Shown here: positions 18,489 through 27,100 of the stretch, one piece after another
How positions within the stretch are numbered: position 1 is the stretch's first letter
Layout of the letters: each line of letters opens with the position of its first letter
NCBI GenBank assembly: GCA_944324645.1
Contig: CALUXB010000003.1
Coordinates: 62,001-126,000, forward strand
Direction of reading: 5' to 3'
Source of the DNA: an uncultured Elusimicrobiales bacterium
Lineage (GTDB): Bacteria > Elusimicrobiota > Elusimicrobia > Elusimicrobiales > Elusimicrobiaceae
Length of the DNA stretch: 64,000 nucleotides
The notes under the pieces: generated by a model
What the model was told of the DNA's origin: nothing
What the model saw: the letters and a program-made list of their open reading frames with translations, nothing else
Databases searched by the model: none
Translations under genes and position numbers: made by a program

Positions 18489-20435
18489 ATGAGCGAAAAC
18501 ACCCCCTATGTCAGCCTGGCTAACAAATACCGCCCGCAGCGTTTTGAGGATATGGTTGGGCAGGAAAGTATTTCCAAAACGTTGCAAAACGCGTTAAAAT
18601 TGGGGCGTATCGCCCACGCGTATTTATTTTACGGCCCACGCGGCTGCGGCAAAACCACGACGGCGCGCATTTTGGCTAAAGCATTAAACTGCACCGGACA
18701 CGGGCAGGATAAACCCACCGCAGAGCCGTGCGGAGAGTGTCCGCAATGCCGCGAAATTGCGCAAAGCGCGGATATGGACGTGCTGGAGCTGGACGCGGCC
18801 TCCAATACCCAGGTGGAAAAAGTACGCGAAGCCATTATTGACACGGTGGCTTTGGCCTCTTCGCGTGACCGCTACAAAGTATTTATTTTAGACGAAGTGC
18901 ATATGCTTTCTGCCAGCTCTTTTAACGCCCTTTTAAAGACGATAGAAGAGCCCCCCCAGCACGTGGTATTTATTTTAGCTACGACGGAAAAACATAAAGT
19001 GCCAGCTACCATTGTCAGCCGCTGCCAAACGTTTCGTTTCCGCCCGATGACCAGCGATGAAATTACCAATCATCTGATGGATTTGGCGGAGGCCGAAGGG
19101 TTGGACCTGACGGAAAAAGCGGCCCGCATCATTGCCAAAAACGCCGGCGGCGCTATGCGCGACGCGCTGACGTTGATGGACCGCGCCATTGCCTATTCCG
19201 ACGGAAAAATTGATGAAAAATTAGTGGGAGAAATGCTGGGCCTGACCCCGCAGGACTTGTTGGCAAAAACTATTTTGGCCTTGGTACAAAAAGACGCAAG
19301 CGCCTTGCACGGCGTATTTGAAACGCTGCAGGCAGAAGGGTTTGACGCCAATGCTTTTTTGAAAGACGTAAAAAACGCGCTGGGAGAATTGTTCTATTTT
19401 TCTCAGAACCAGGGCACGGCCCCGTTTGACGGCGCCCAAGAAATCACGGCCCAAGCGTCGGCGGGTTTGTTGGCGGCGCTTTCGCGCAAAGTCAATAAAC
19501 TGGCCGAAGAAGTAAAATTTTCAGACAATGCGCTGCTCAGCGCGGAAGTGGGGCTTGTTACGGTAATGGACAGTTGCTTTGATGTAGAAGGATTTATCCG
19601 CCGTTTGGAAGCACTGGAGCGCGGAGAGGGCGGTGCTTCTTCCCTGCCGCCGGCTTCCGCCGCGCGCACGGGCAAAGCGTCCCAAAAGCCGCTTTCGGCG
19701 GCGCAGCCTTTTGTTTCTGCGGCGGCTTCCGCTCCGGCGCAGAGCCCTGCGGCCCCCGCGGCCGCGTTTGGTGCGCGGGCTTCTCAAAGCCATACCGCTT
19801 CTTTTGCCGCAGAAAATGCCATACAAAACAAGCCCGTCCCTTCTACGGCAAAACCTACTGCTTCTGAAACTTACTTCCAAGAAACGGCTGTTTCCGCGGT
19901 TGCCGCTGTGGCGCGGCCTGCCGTTGAACCAGCAGCTTCTGTGCAGGCGGCTGCAGCGCGGCAGCCAGCCCAGATTAGCGATAACCGCCAGCTGTGGGAT
20001 ATGCTGGTCAAAGCCTTTGAGGGAAGCCCCTTTGTTTATGACGTGCTGACCAACTGCTCGGTGCATTTTGAGGGGGACTGCTGGCAGATTAGCTTTGGCA
20101 AAGGCAAAGAATTTTACAAAGTGCCTGCACAAACGAAATTGGCGGATATAGAAAAAATGGCTTTTAAATTAGGCTCCCGCCGCATTCAAATACAAATTAC
20201 GGCGCAGAAAGAGCAAAAATCTGCTCCGGTGGCGACGGCAGCTTTTGTTACACCGGCGGCTCAACCGGCCGCTCAGCCCGCGGCTCAAAAAGCGTCTGCG
20301 CGCGCAGAAAGCATCAGCGCAGAAGAGCCTTTTGTGCAGGCGGATTTTTCAGCCGATGTAGAGCCCGCCGCGGCGCAAGTGCCGGAAGAAGTGAAAGGAA
20401 TTTTAGATATTATTGGCGGAGAAGTGTTAGCCTGA
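18489..20435 (+). CDS. dnaX: DNA polymerase III subunits gamma/tau
   Basis: A 648-residue clamp-loader ATPase. P-loop GPRGCGKT (49-56), zinc cysteines C68, C81, C84 and C87, DEVHML (Walker B) and the SRC sensor-1 motif (IVSRCQTF) are all present. After about residue 375 comes a long Ala/Pro/Gln-rich linker, then a conserved patch (LWDMLVKAFEGSPFVYDVLTN) and another Ala-rich tail, a tau-like C-terminus. No slippery sequence for making gamma was found. It lies 2 nt from recR, the usual partner, but the ybaB/ebfC gene often found between them is missing. Confidence 0.95.
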   Translation: MSENTPYVSLANKYRPQRFEDMVGQESISKTLQNALKLGRIAHAYLFYGPRGCGKTTTARILAKALNCTGHGQDKPTAEPCGECPQCREIAQSADMDVLELDAASNTQVEKVREAIIDTVALASSRDRYKVFILDEVHMLSASSFNALLKTIEEPPQHVVFILATTEKHKVPATIVSRCQTFRFRPMTSDEITNHLMDLAEAEGLDLTEKAARIIAKNAGGAMRDALTLMDRAIAYSDGKIDEKLVGEMLGLTPQDLLAKTILALVQKDASALHGVFETLQAEGFDANAFLKDVKNALGELFYFSQNQGTAPFDGAQEITAQASAGLLAALSRKVNKLAEEVKFSDNALLSAEVGLVTVMDSCFDVEGFIRRLEALERGEGGASSLPPASAARTGKASQKPLSAAQPFVSAAASAPAQSPAAPAAAFGARASQSHTASFAAENAIQNKPVPSTAKPTASETYFQETAVSAVAAVARPAVEPAASVQAAAARQPAQISDNRQLWDMLVKAFEGSPFVYDVLTNCSVHFEGDCWQISFGKGKEFYKVPAQTKLADIEKMAFKLGSRRIQIQITAQKEQKSAPVATAAFVTPAAQPAAQPAAQKASARAESISAEEPFVQADFSADVEPAAAQVPEEVKGILDIIGGEVLA

Positions 20436-20436
20436 T

Positions 20437-21030
20437 ATGCAAGCTTTAGAACGTTTGGTGCGCGCTTTACGCAGACTGCCCGGGGTCGGCCCGCGGCAGG
20501 CGGAACGTTTTTCGGCTTATTTTTTGCGTGCGCCGCAAGGGGAAGTGGAAGAATTTGTAGAGGCAGTATTAGGCGTGAAAAAACAGGTAAAACTCTGCCG
20601 CGTTTGCCACGCCTACAGCGAAAATGATGTTTGTGAAATTTGTGCAGATCGGGACCGGGACAAGAGCGTCATCTGTGTGGTGGAAGACCCGCAGGATATA
20701 GAATCTATTGAAAAGACAGGCGCTTTTCAAGGCCTCTACCACGTGTTGCACGGGGCCATTTCCCCTATGGAAGGCCGCGGGGCAGAGCAAGTAAAAGTCA
20801 AAGAACTGCTGCAGCGCGTGCAAAATTCCCCCGTGCCTATCCGGGAAGTTATTTTAGCCACCGACCCAGACACCGAAGGCGAAACTACCGCCCTGTATTT
20901 GGCAGACTTGCTGCACGGGCTGGTGGAGCGGGTCAGCCGCATTGGCTACGGCGTTCCGTTGGGCGGAGATATAGATTATATTGATGAAATGACGCTGGGC
21001 TATTCGCTCAAAGGCCGTACCAAAATGTAA
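20437..21030 (+). CDS. recR: Recombination mediator RecR
   Basis: A 197-residue protein of the RecFOR gap-repair pathway. The helix-hairpin-helix LPGVGPRQAERF lies at the N-terminus, a four-cysteine zinc finger uses C54, C57, C66 and C69, and a TOPRIM domain follows (VVEDPQDI and ATDPDTEGETTALYL). The C-terminal GGDIDYIDEMTLGYSLKGR is the family ending. It sits between dnaX and comEC with almost no spacing. Confidence 0.96.
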   Translation: MQALERLVRALRRLPGVGPRQAERFSAYFLRAPQGEVEEFVEAVLGVKKQVKLCRVCHAYSENDVCEICADRDRDKSVICVVEDPQDIESIEKTGAFQGLYHVLHGAISPMEGRGAEQVKVKELLQRVQNSPVPIREVILATDPDTEGETTALYLADLLHGLVERVSRIGYGVPLGGDIDYIDEMTLGYSLKGRTKM

Positions 21031-22899
21031 ATGCATTACAGTTATTACAAAAGGCCGCTTTTTCTGTTGCTTGTTTTGTATGTGGCGCTGCTAGCTTTTT
21101 TCTACAAACCGGCGCCTTCTTCTAACGACGTTTTCCACAAAATCCCTCTTAAAAATGTCACGCTTACCGGCAAAGTGGTGGGCTTTGCGGTGCAGAAAGC
21201 CAAAAGCCGCAACGTGATAGTCAAAGTCTATAGCGTTGACGGAGAAAAAACCAGCGGCTACGTCTATGCCCGTTTTAAAGAATACACGCCGCTTTGGCAC
21301 GAAACCGTACAGCTGGAGGGCCGGCTGAAAAAGCCCTATTCTATTGCGCTGATGGGCAACTTTGACTGGGGCGCCTACCTGGCTACGAAAAACGTATTTA
21401 CGGAAATGGCCGTTTCTTCGGTGCGGCAGGTGAGGGCGCCTTCTTTTTTCTCGCGGGCCATTTCTGCTGTGCGCGCCGATATTTTGGCGGTGTTTGAGCA
21501 GAGCTTTAGCCGTAATTTGTCTGCTATTGCCGGCGGCGTGCTGCTGGGCGAGCGCGGCGAAATAGACCCCTCTTTGTATGCAGATTTTCAAGACAGCGGC
21601 GCCATTCATCTGCTGGTGGCTTCCGGCGGCAATGTGGGGTTTGTGACGCTGGTGGTGTTTGCTTTTTGTGCACTCTTTGGCGCCGGACGCAAAAAGACGG
21701 TTCTTTTGGCTCTGCTGATTGCCGGGATTTACACACTTATTGCCGGGGCGGACGCACCCTTGGTGCGCGCGTACTTTATGACGGTATGCGCCGTGACGGG
21801 GTATTTCCTGCGCCGAAACAGCGGGGTGTTTCAGGGGTTAGTGCTTGCCTGTTTTGTTATTTTGCTTATCAACCCGGCTGCGGTATTTGAGACGGGCTTT
21901 CAAATGTCTTTTTTGGCCACGTTGGCCATTATTGTTTGCTTAAACAACTATACCTTGCCCTACCGGTGGCCGCGCTGGGTAAAGTTTTTTGTACAAATTT
22001 TTCTGGCTACGCTAAGCACGCAGCTGGTGCTGCTGCCGGTGTTCACCAATGTGTTTTATAAAGTGTCTTTTGTGGGGCTGCTAGCCAATATGCTGCTGGT
22101 GCCGCTGGCTTCGGTATTAATGGGGCTGAGCTTTGCGTATTATGTGTTTTGCGTGGCGCATATAGGCTTTTTGCTCAAAGGGCTGACCGGGGCAGTGCTG
22201 TTTGCGTTTCAATGGCTGGTGGAGTGTTTTGCTTCTTTTCCGGGGGCTTCCATCACGGCGGCGGCGTGGCGGCCCGGCTGGATAGCGGCCTATTATGCCG
22301 GGGTGTTTTTGCTTTTTAATTTGCCGCAAAAAGAATTTGCCGGCCGGGTGTGCAAAGGCGTGGCGGCTGTAGCCGTAGTGGCTGTGGCGGTGCAGAGTTT
22401 TTTCTTTAACGGGCCGACGGTATGGCTTTTAAACGAATGGAACAAAAGCGCCATTTTGCTGCGTATGCCCGACGGAACACGCGTTTTGTTCGGTGCGGCT
22501 ATAGACGGGGATAAACTGGCCCGTGCGGTGCTTGCTTCCGGCGGGCGCAGCTTGGATGTGGTGTTACTTAGTGAAGACATCTGCCAACAACAAAAGCAGG
22601 TGCAAGCGCTTTCAAAGGCGGTGCACGTCAAAAAAGTGGTTTTGCCTTTTACAGATGTTTGGCCTGGGGACCAGCTGCAAGTAAATGCGCTGACGCTGAG
22701 AGCACGCTGGGGACTGCTGCTTAACCGCCAAGGCAAACTGTGGAGCAACCGCGGCTACAGCGGCGGGCGAGACAGTTTGTCTTATGAAGCGGCGCAGGGC
22801 CGTATGCATTTTACTGCCGCCGCCAACAGCCGCTTTATTTTCTGCGACGGGGAAATTTATGATAATATACGCAATGCCACCCGCACGCTGCATTTGTAA
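21031..22899 (+). CDS. comEC: ComEC/Rec2-family DNA uptake channel protein
   Basis: A 622-residue polytopic membrane protein. An N-terminal soluble OB-like region (about 35-130) is followed by the competence domain with GVLLGERGEIDPSLYADFQDSGAIHLLVASGGNVGFV, the ComEC signature, and about eight helices. The last ~160 residues occupy the place of the metallo-beta-lactamase domain (LNEWNKSAILLRMPDGTRVLFGA) but lack the HxHxDH metal motif, so nuclease activity is doubtful. ComEC translocates single-stranded DNA across the inner membrane. It starts at the base after the recR stop. Confidence 0.85.
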   Translation: MHYSYYKRPLFLLLVLYVALLAFFYKPAPSSNDVFHKIPLKNVTLTGKVVGFAVQKAKSRNVIVKVYSVDGEKTSGYVYARFKEYTPLWHETVQLEGRLKKPYSIALMGNFDWGAYLATKNVFTEMAVSSVRQVRAPSFFSRAISAVRADILAVFEQSFSRNLSAIAGGVLLGERGEIDPSLYADFQDSGAIHLLVASGGNVGFVTLVVFAFCALFGAGRKKTVLLALLIAGIYTLIAGADAPLVRAYFMTVCAVTGYFLRRNSGVFQGLVLACFVILLINPAAVFETGFQMSFLATLAIIVCLNNYTLPYRWPRWVKFFVQIFLATLSTQLVLLPVFTNVFYKVSFVGLLANMLLVPLASVLMGLSFAYYVFCVAHIGFLLKGLTGAVLFAFQWLVECFASFPGASITAAAWRPGWIAAYYAGVFLLFNLPQKEFAGRVCKGVAAVAVVAVAVQSFFFNGPTVWLLNEWNKSAILLRMPDGTRVLFGAAIDGDKLARAVLASGGRSLDVVLLSEDICQQQKQVQALSKAVHVKKVVLPFTDVWPGDQLQVNALTLRARWGLLLNRQGKLWSNRGYSGGRDSLSYEAAQGRMHFTAAANSRFIFCDGEIYDNIRNATRTLHL

Positions 22900-22934
22900 T
22901 ATAATATAGGGGCACGCTAAATAAGGAGTTTCTT

Positions 22935-23423
22935 ATGGATGAAAAAGAATTGGAAATGCATAAAAAATTTTTGCGCGAAGCGGTCAAACTGGCCCGGGAA
23001 AATGTGGCCACCGGCCGCGGCGGTCCGTTTGGGGCGGTTATTGTTAAAGACGGGCAAATTATTGCCCGCGGCAGCAACCAAGTGTTGGGCTGCAAAGACC
23101 CTACTATGCACGCGGAAGTGGACGCCATACGCAACGCCTGCAAAAAATTAAACCATTTTGAACTTAAAGACTGCGTGATTTATTCTTCTTGCGAGCCTTG
23201 CCCTATGTGCCTGGGTGCTATTTATTGGGCGCGGCCCAAAGCGCTGTTTTTCGCGGCGGACCGCCATACGGCGGCGCGGCACGGGTTTGATGACAAGTTT
23301 ATTTATGATGAAATTGTCAAAGATCCGGCCCAGCGTTCTATCCAAACCGTCTGCTTGGCATTAGAGGACAACGAAGAGCCGTTTGAGCGGTGGGACCAAA
23401 AAACAGATAAAACGCAGTATTAA
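22935..23423 (+). CDS. guaD: Guanine deaminase (cytidine-deaminase fold)
   Basis: A 162-residue zinc deaminase. HAE (59-61) supplies the zinc His and the catalytic Glu, and SSCEPCPMCLGAIYWARPK provides Cys89 and Cys92. GGPFGAVIVKDG and the C-terminal GFDDKFIYDEI with an aromatic tail resemble Bacillus guanine deaminase more than tRNA adenosine deaminase TadA. It would convert guanine to xanthine. AAGGAG lies 8-13 nt before the ATG, and a TATAAT (22900-22905) overlaps the end of comEC, so it may have its own promoter. Confidence 0.85.
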   Translation: MDEKELEMHKKFLREAVKLARENVATGRGGPFGAVIVKDGQIIARGSNQVLGCKDPTMHAEVDAIRNACKKLNHFELKDCVIYSSCEPCPMCLGAIYWARPKALFFAADRHTAARHGFDDKFIYDEIVKDPAQRSIQTVCLALEDNEEPFERWDQKTDKTQY

Positions 23424-23478
23424 CAAACCGCTGTTTTAGCTGTGTCGTTGCGAGAAAAACGGCAAAAACTTTCTGTTA

Positions 23479-23506
23479 AACCCCGGCTTAGCCGGGGTTA
23501 TTTTTT
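23479..23506 (+). terminator. Terminator after the deaminase gene
   Basis: AACCCCGGC/GCCGGGGTT (23479-23487 with 23491-23499) with a TTA loop is followed by TTTTTT from 23501. A second, weaker CCCC...GGGG hairpin lies near 23568-23582. The rest of the gap to 23691 shows no gene. Confidence 0.88.
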
Positions 23507-23691
23507 GTTTTTGCGCCAGGGAAAGCAGATTTTGTTTTGGTGGCAAGAAGGTATCTTTGAACAAAAATACCCCGGGAAAGCGGGGTGTTTGCCATAGTCC
23601 TATTTTTTAAGGAAGGGCGGCGGCACCGGCGCCTGTTAAAAGGGCTCTCTTTCCGTATATATGCCTTGGCACGCAAAAGAAGAACAAACCG

Positions 23692-25092
23692 TTAAACCGG
23701 CATATGCCCGCCGGGTTTTTGCTGCCCGGTCAAAATGGCGGCGGCGCATTGTTGGGCCTCTTGCGCCGGGCTGAACAAAAACAGCCGCGCCGTCAGATTA
23801 GACACGGCTTCTGCGCCAAACGGGCTGCCAAAGCTGATAAAAACGCTTTGGCTGTGCGTGGCCGCTTGCTGTGCAAGCTGTTGTTTTTCGCGGTCAGATA
23901 AATTGATGTGCCCTTTAAACGCTTTGTAATTGGAGAAAGACACCGCCAGCAGTTTTTGCTGCGGGCTGGGGTGGCGGCTGAGGCGTATGCCGCAGTTTTG
24001 CAGCGCCTGCAAAAAGTGTTGTGCGGCAAAGGATTCTTCGTTGCCCAGTTCCAAGTATGCAATTTCTTCTCCCGGCTGCAGCGTCAGCGCGGGGCCCTGC
24101 CACACCGCACAGGAGGCGGCGTAGCGCGCGTTAAACTCCCGCGCCGGCAAACCCTCTTGGTGTACGGTAGGGAAGGTGCGGAGCAGTTGCTCTTGCAGCT
24201 GGAGGGATGTTTGATACATTTCTTCCAGCCCGGTTTGCTTTTGCAGAAAATCAGACAGGGCCACCGCGTCTGTGGCAGAGAGCAAAATATGCGCCCCTGC
24301 ACGCAGCGCGTTTAAGGCGGTTTGGCACACGTCCCCGGCGGATTTCATATTCAGTGCGTCCGTTAAAATCAGCCCGCCAAACCCCATTTTTTCTTTCAAA
24401 AGTCCGCTCAGTATAGCGCGGGACTGGGAAGCGGGATACTGCGGGTCCAGCGCCGGCACGCACAAGTGCCCCGCCATTACGCTGTCTGTGTATGGAAGGG
24501 CGGCGGCAAAAGGGACCAGCTCTTCTTGCTCCAGCTCCGCCAAAGAGCGTGTTAAGAGCGGCAAAGAGAGGTGGGAATCTGTTTTTGTACTGCCGTGTCC
24601 CGGGAAGTGCTTGATACTGCTAAGCACCCCTCCTTCGCGCAGGCCGCGGCACAAGGCCGCCCCCAAACGCCCTACGGCTGTCGGGTCTTTGCCAAAAGAG
24701 CGGGTGTTCACTATGGGGTTTTGTGGCTCATTGCATAAATCCAGCACCGGGGCAAACACCCAGTCCACCCCGACGCTGCGGGCTTCCCGCGCCAGCGTCA
24801 GGCCCTTTTGATAGGCGGCTTCTTCGGTGCCGTTAGCGCCAACGGCCAAGTTGGAAAGCACCCAGCTTTCCCCGTTTATCCAACGGCCCAAGCCGTCTTC
24901 ATAATCGGAACAGATAAGCACCCGCTCTAAGCAAGAGGCCTGTTTGATGGTGCGGATGAACTGTTGGATTTCCGCCCGCGTGCCGCCGTATATGCAAAAG
25001 CCGCCTGCGCCGCGCCGCGCCATTTCCAGCGCGTCTTCTATGCGGGATTTGCCAAACCAAAAACCCGGATAAATCAAACGGTTTATATTCAT
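23692..25092 (-). CDS. nagZ: Beta-N-acetylhexosaminidase (GH3, NagZ-like)
   Basis: A 466-residue GH3 enzyme that removes GlcNAc from muropeptides during cell-wall recycling. KHFPGHGSTKTDSH (161-174) holds the NagZ-specific catalytic His/Asp pair and Asp245 in LTDALNMKS is the nucleophile. A C-terminal domain of about 130 residues follows, so this is the longer two-domain form rather than the ~340-residue E. coli form. No signal peptide: cytoplasmic. The ATG at 25092 overlaps the anmK stop (ATGA), fixing the start; a longer in-frame reading lies within anmK. It ends the recycling operon. Confidence 0.9.
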   Translation of the reverse strand: MNINRLIYPGFWFGKSRIEDALEMARRGAGGFCIYGGTRAEIQQFIRTIKQASCLERVLICSDYEDGLGRWINGESWVLSNLAVGANGTEEAAYQKGLTLAREARSVGVDWVFAPVLDLCNEPQNPIVNTRSFGKDPTAVGRLGAALCRGLREGGVLSSIKHFPGHGSTKTDSHLSLPLLTRSLAELEQEELVPFAAALPYTDSVMAGHLCVPALDPQYPASQSRAILSGLLKEKMGFGGLILTDALNMKSAGDVCQTALNALRAGAHILLSATDAVALSDFLQKQTGLEEMYQTSLQLQEQLLRTFPTVHQEGLPAREFNARYAASCAVWQGPALTLQPGEEIAYLELGNEESFAAQHFLQALQNCGIRLSRHPSPQQKLLAVSFSNYKAFKGHINLSDREKQQLAQQAATHSQSVFISFGSPFGAEAVSNLTARLFLFSPAQEAQQCAAAILTGQQKPGGHMPV

Positions 25093-26216
25093 AAAACCAC
25101 TTGCCCCAGTATCGTGTTTTCCTTGGCGCCGGTGGCCCGCGCGCAATGGTTGCTTTTGCCTTGCAGCGCCAAATAGGCCATCAGCCCAAAGGCGGCGGCT
25201 TCCTTGGCCTGCGGGTTGAGCCCGGCGGCTTCGGAAGTGACAACCGGAAGAGCGCTGAGGCGCTGTATATTTTGCAATAGCGTTTTATTGTATGCCCCAC
25301 CGCCGGATACGATGATTTGCCGCCGCGCGCGGGCCGGGACAAAGCGTTTAATGGCCTCTGCCACCGCCGCGGCGGTAAAGAGATTTAAGCTAGCCAGCAA
25401 ATCCGCCGCGCGCTGTGGGCCAAAGGCGTTAAAGTGGCGGCTAAGATAGCTCTCTGCAAAGTCATTTTTGTCCAAGCTTTTAGGCGGTTTTTGGCGGAAA
25501 AAGGGTTGTTTGAGCAGTTTTTGCACTAATTTTTCATCAGCTTTGCCTTGGGCCGCCAGGCGCCCATCTTTATCATAGGGTTTGCCCAAAAAGCGCACGC
25601 AGGCCAGGTCCATTAATGTGTTAGCCGGGCCGCAGTCAAAACCCAGCGTTTTTATGCCTTTGCCCACTACGGATAAATTGGCAATGCCGCCTAAATTAAG
25701 CAAGATGTTGGGCTGGCCTTGTCCAAAAATATATTCATCAAAAAAAGGAATGAGCGGCGCACCTTGTCCGCCCAGGGCCAGGTCTTTTTCCCGAAAGTGC
25801 GCCACCACCGGCACCCCAAAAGCGACGGATAAAAAAGCCGGCTCCCCTATTTGCAGGGTGTTGGCTGTGGCGTCTGCGGGGCCGTGGTACACCGTCTGCC
25901 CGTGGCTGCCAATACATAAAAGGCGGCTTTGGGGCAGGCGGGACCAGGTTAAAAAAGCGCGTGCTTTTTGTGCGTAGAGTCGGCCCAGTTCAAAATTCAG
26001 CGCAGATAATTGCGCCGCGCGCAAGTCTTTGGCTTGCAACAGGCTCTTTTGCAGGGCTGGCGAGTAGCGGTAGTTTTTAAAGCAAAGCAGTTGAAAAGGC
26101 TGTGGCTGCAGGGCGCAGATGGTCAGCCCGTCGCAGCTGGTGCCGCTCATCAGCCCCAGCACAAAGCCGCGCGCCGGGGAGCTGTTGAACAGGGAGGCGC
26201 GGGTTTTATTTTTCAC
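25089..26216 (-). CDS. anmK: Anhydro-N-acetylmuramic acid kinase
   Basis: A 375-residue ASKHA-fold kinase converting 1,6-anhydro-MurNAc to MurNAc-6-phosphate. GLMSGTSCDG near the N-terminus contains the catalytic Asp29; NILLNLGGIANLSV, FDCGPANTLMD and VSGGGAYN are further signatures. It overlaps murQ by 11 nt upstream and nagZ by 4 nt downstream. Its product is the substrate of MurQ, so neighbour and function agree. Confidence 0.95.
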   Translation of the reverse strand: MKNKTRASLFNSSPARGFVLGLMSGTSCDGLTICALQPQPFQLLCFKNYRYSPALQKSLLQAKDLRAAQLSALNFELGRLYAQKARAFLTWSRLPQSRLLCIGSHGQTVYHGPADATANTLQIGEPAFLSVAFGVPVVAHFREKDLALGGQGAPLIPFFDEYIFGQGQPNILLNLGGIANLSVVGKGIKTLGFDCGPANTLMDLACVRFLGKPYDKDGRLAAQGKADEKLVQKLLKQPFFRQKPPKSLDKNDFAESYLSRHFNAFGPQRAADLLASLNLFTAAAVAEAIKRFVPARARRQIIVSGGGAYNKTLLQNIQRLSALPVVTSEAAGLNPQAKEAAAFGLMAYLALQGKSNHCARATGAKENTILGQVVL

Positions 26217-27099
26217 GCAGAGCCTCCGCCAAAAAGCCGCGGTGTTTTTTTAGTAAAGCGCGCGCCTGTTTGCAGGTCAATTTTTTGCGGTGCATCAGAA
26301 CGGCGGTTTTTACGTTTTGGCCGGAATCCTGCAATAAACGCCGGGCCGTTTTTTCGTCTGTTTTGGTCAGCAGGCGTATAAGACGCAGGGCGCGGGCTGT
26401 CAGTTTGATGTTGGTGGGCAAGACGTCTATCATCAAATTTTCATATATTTTACCGGCGCGAGCCATCGCCCCGGTGGTAATGGCGTTTAAAGCCATTTTG
26501 GTGGCGCTGCCCGCTTTAAGCCGCGTAGAGCCGCTTAAAGCTTCCGGACCGGAGTTTAAACAGATAAAAATATCGGCGTAGCGGGTGTCTGCCCAGGGGT
26601 TACAGGCAACCAATGCCGTGCGGCAGCCCGCTTTACGCGCCGCTTGCAGGGCCCCTTGCACATAGGGGGTGTTGCCGCTGGCAGCCAAGCCCAATACAAA
26701 ATCTCCTTTGCGGGCTTTCTTGAGCAGGTCTTTGCCGCCTTGTACGGCGTCGTCTTCCGCTCCTTCTATAGAGCGGAAAACAGCGTCTCTTCCACCTGCC
26801 ATAATGCCGATAATTTGCGAGGCTTTTGTTCCAAAAGTGGGCACACATTCCACCGCTTCCAATACTCCCAGCCGGCCGCTGGTGCCGGCTCCGGTAAAAA
26901 TAATTTTATGTCCGGATACAAAAGTCTCTGCCGCACATTCTATGGCTTTGGCAATAGCGGGGGCGGCTTGGCGTACGGCGCGCGCGGCATTAAAATCTTC
27001 TGCATTGAGCAGGTGGGCAATTTGGCGGGGGGAGGCTGTTCCCAGTTTTTTGGTGCGCGGGTTAACTGATTCCGTAGGGATTAGTCCAGTTTTTTTCAT
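26206..27099 (-). CDS. murQ: N-acetylmuramic acid 6-phosphate etherase
   Basis: A 297-residue SIS-domain lyase that cleaves the lactyl ether of MurNAc-6-P to GlcNAc-6-P and D-lactate. TGAGTSGRLGVLEAVECVPTFG carries the catalytic Glu, and SGSTRLKAGSATKMALN is the second conserved block. The start at 27099 (MKKTGLIPTE) is chosen because an ATG 12 nt earlier directly abuts GGAG, which would leave no spacing. The ampG stop lies one base upstream. Length is typical. Confidence 0.95.
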   Translation of the reverse strand: MKKTGLIPTESVNPRTKKLGTASPRQIAHLLNAEDFNAARAVRQAAPAIAKAIECAAETFVSGHKIIFTGAGTSGRLGVLEAVECVPTFGTKASQIIGIMAGGRDAVFRSIEGAEDDAVQGGKDLLKKARKGDFVLGLAASGNTPYVQGALQAARKAGCRTALVACNPWADTRYADIFICLNSGPEALSGSTRLKAGSATKMALNAITTGAMARAGKIYENLMIDVLPTNIKLTARALRLIRLLTKTDEKTARRLLQDSGQNVKTAVLMHRKKLTCKQARALLKKHRGFLAEALREK

Positions 27100-27100
27100 A

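Noticed and set aside
19521..20132. Antisense and alternative frames of 130-200 codons within dnaX
   Set aside because: They arise from the GC-rich Ala/Pro linker; dnaX itself is a continuous, well-conserved frame.
18489..20435. Programmed frameshift in dnaX to make gamma
   Set aside because: No A AAA AAG-type slippery site followed by a stem and early stop was seen after the ATPase domains.
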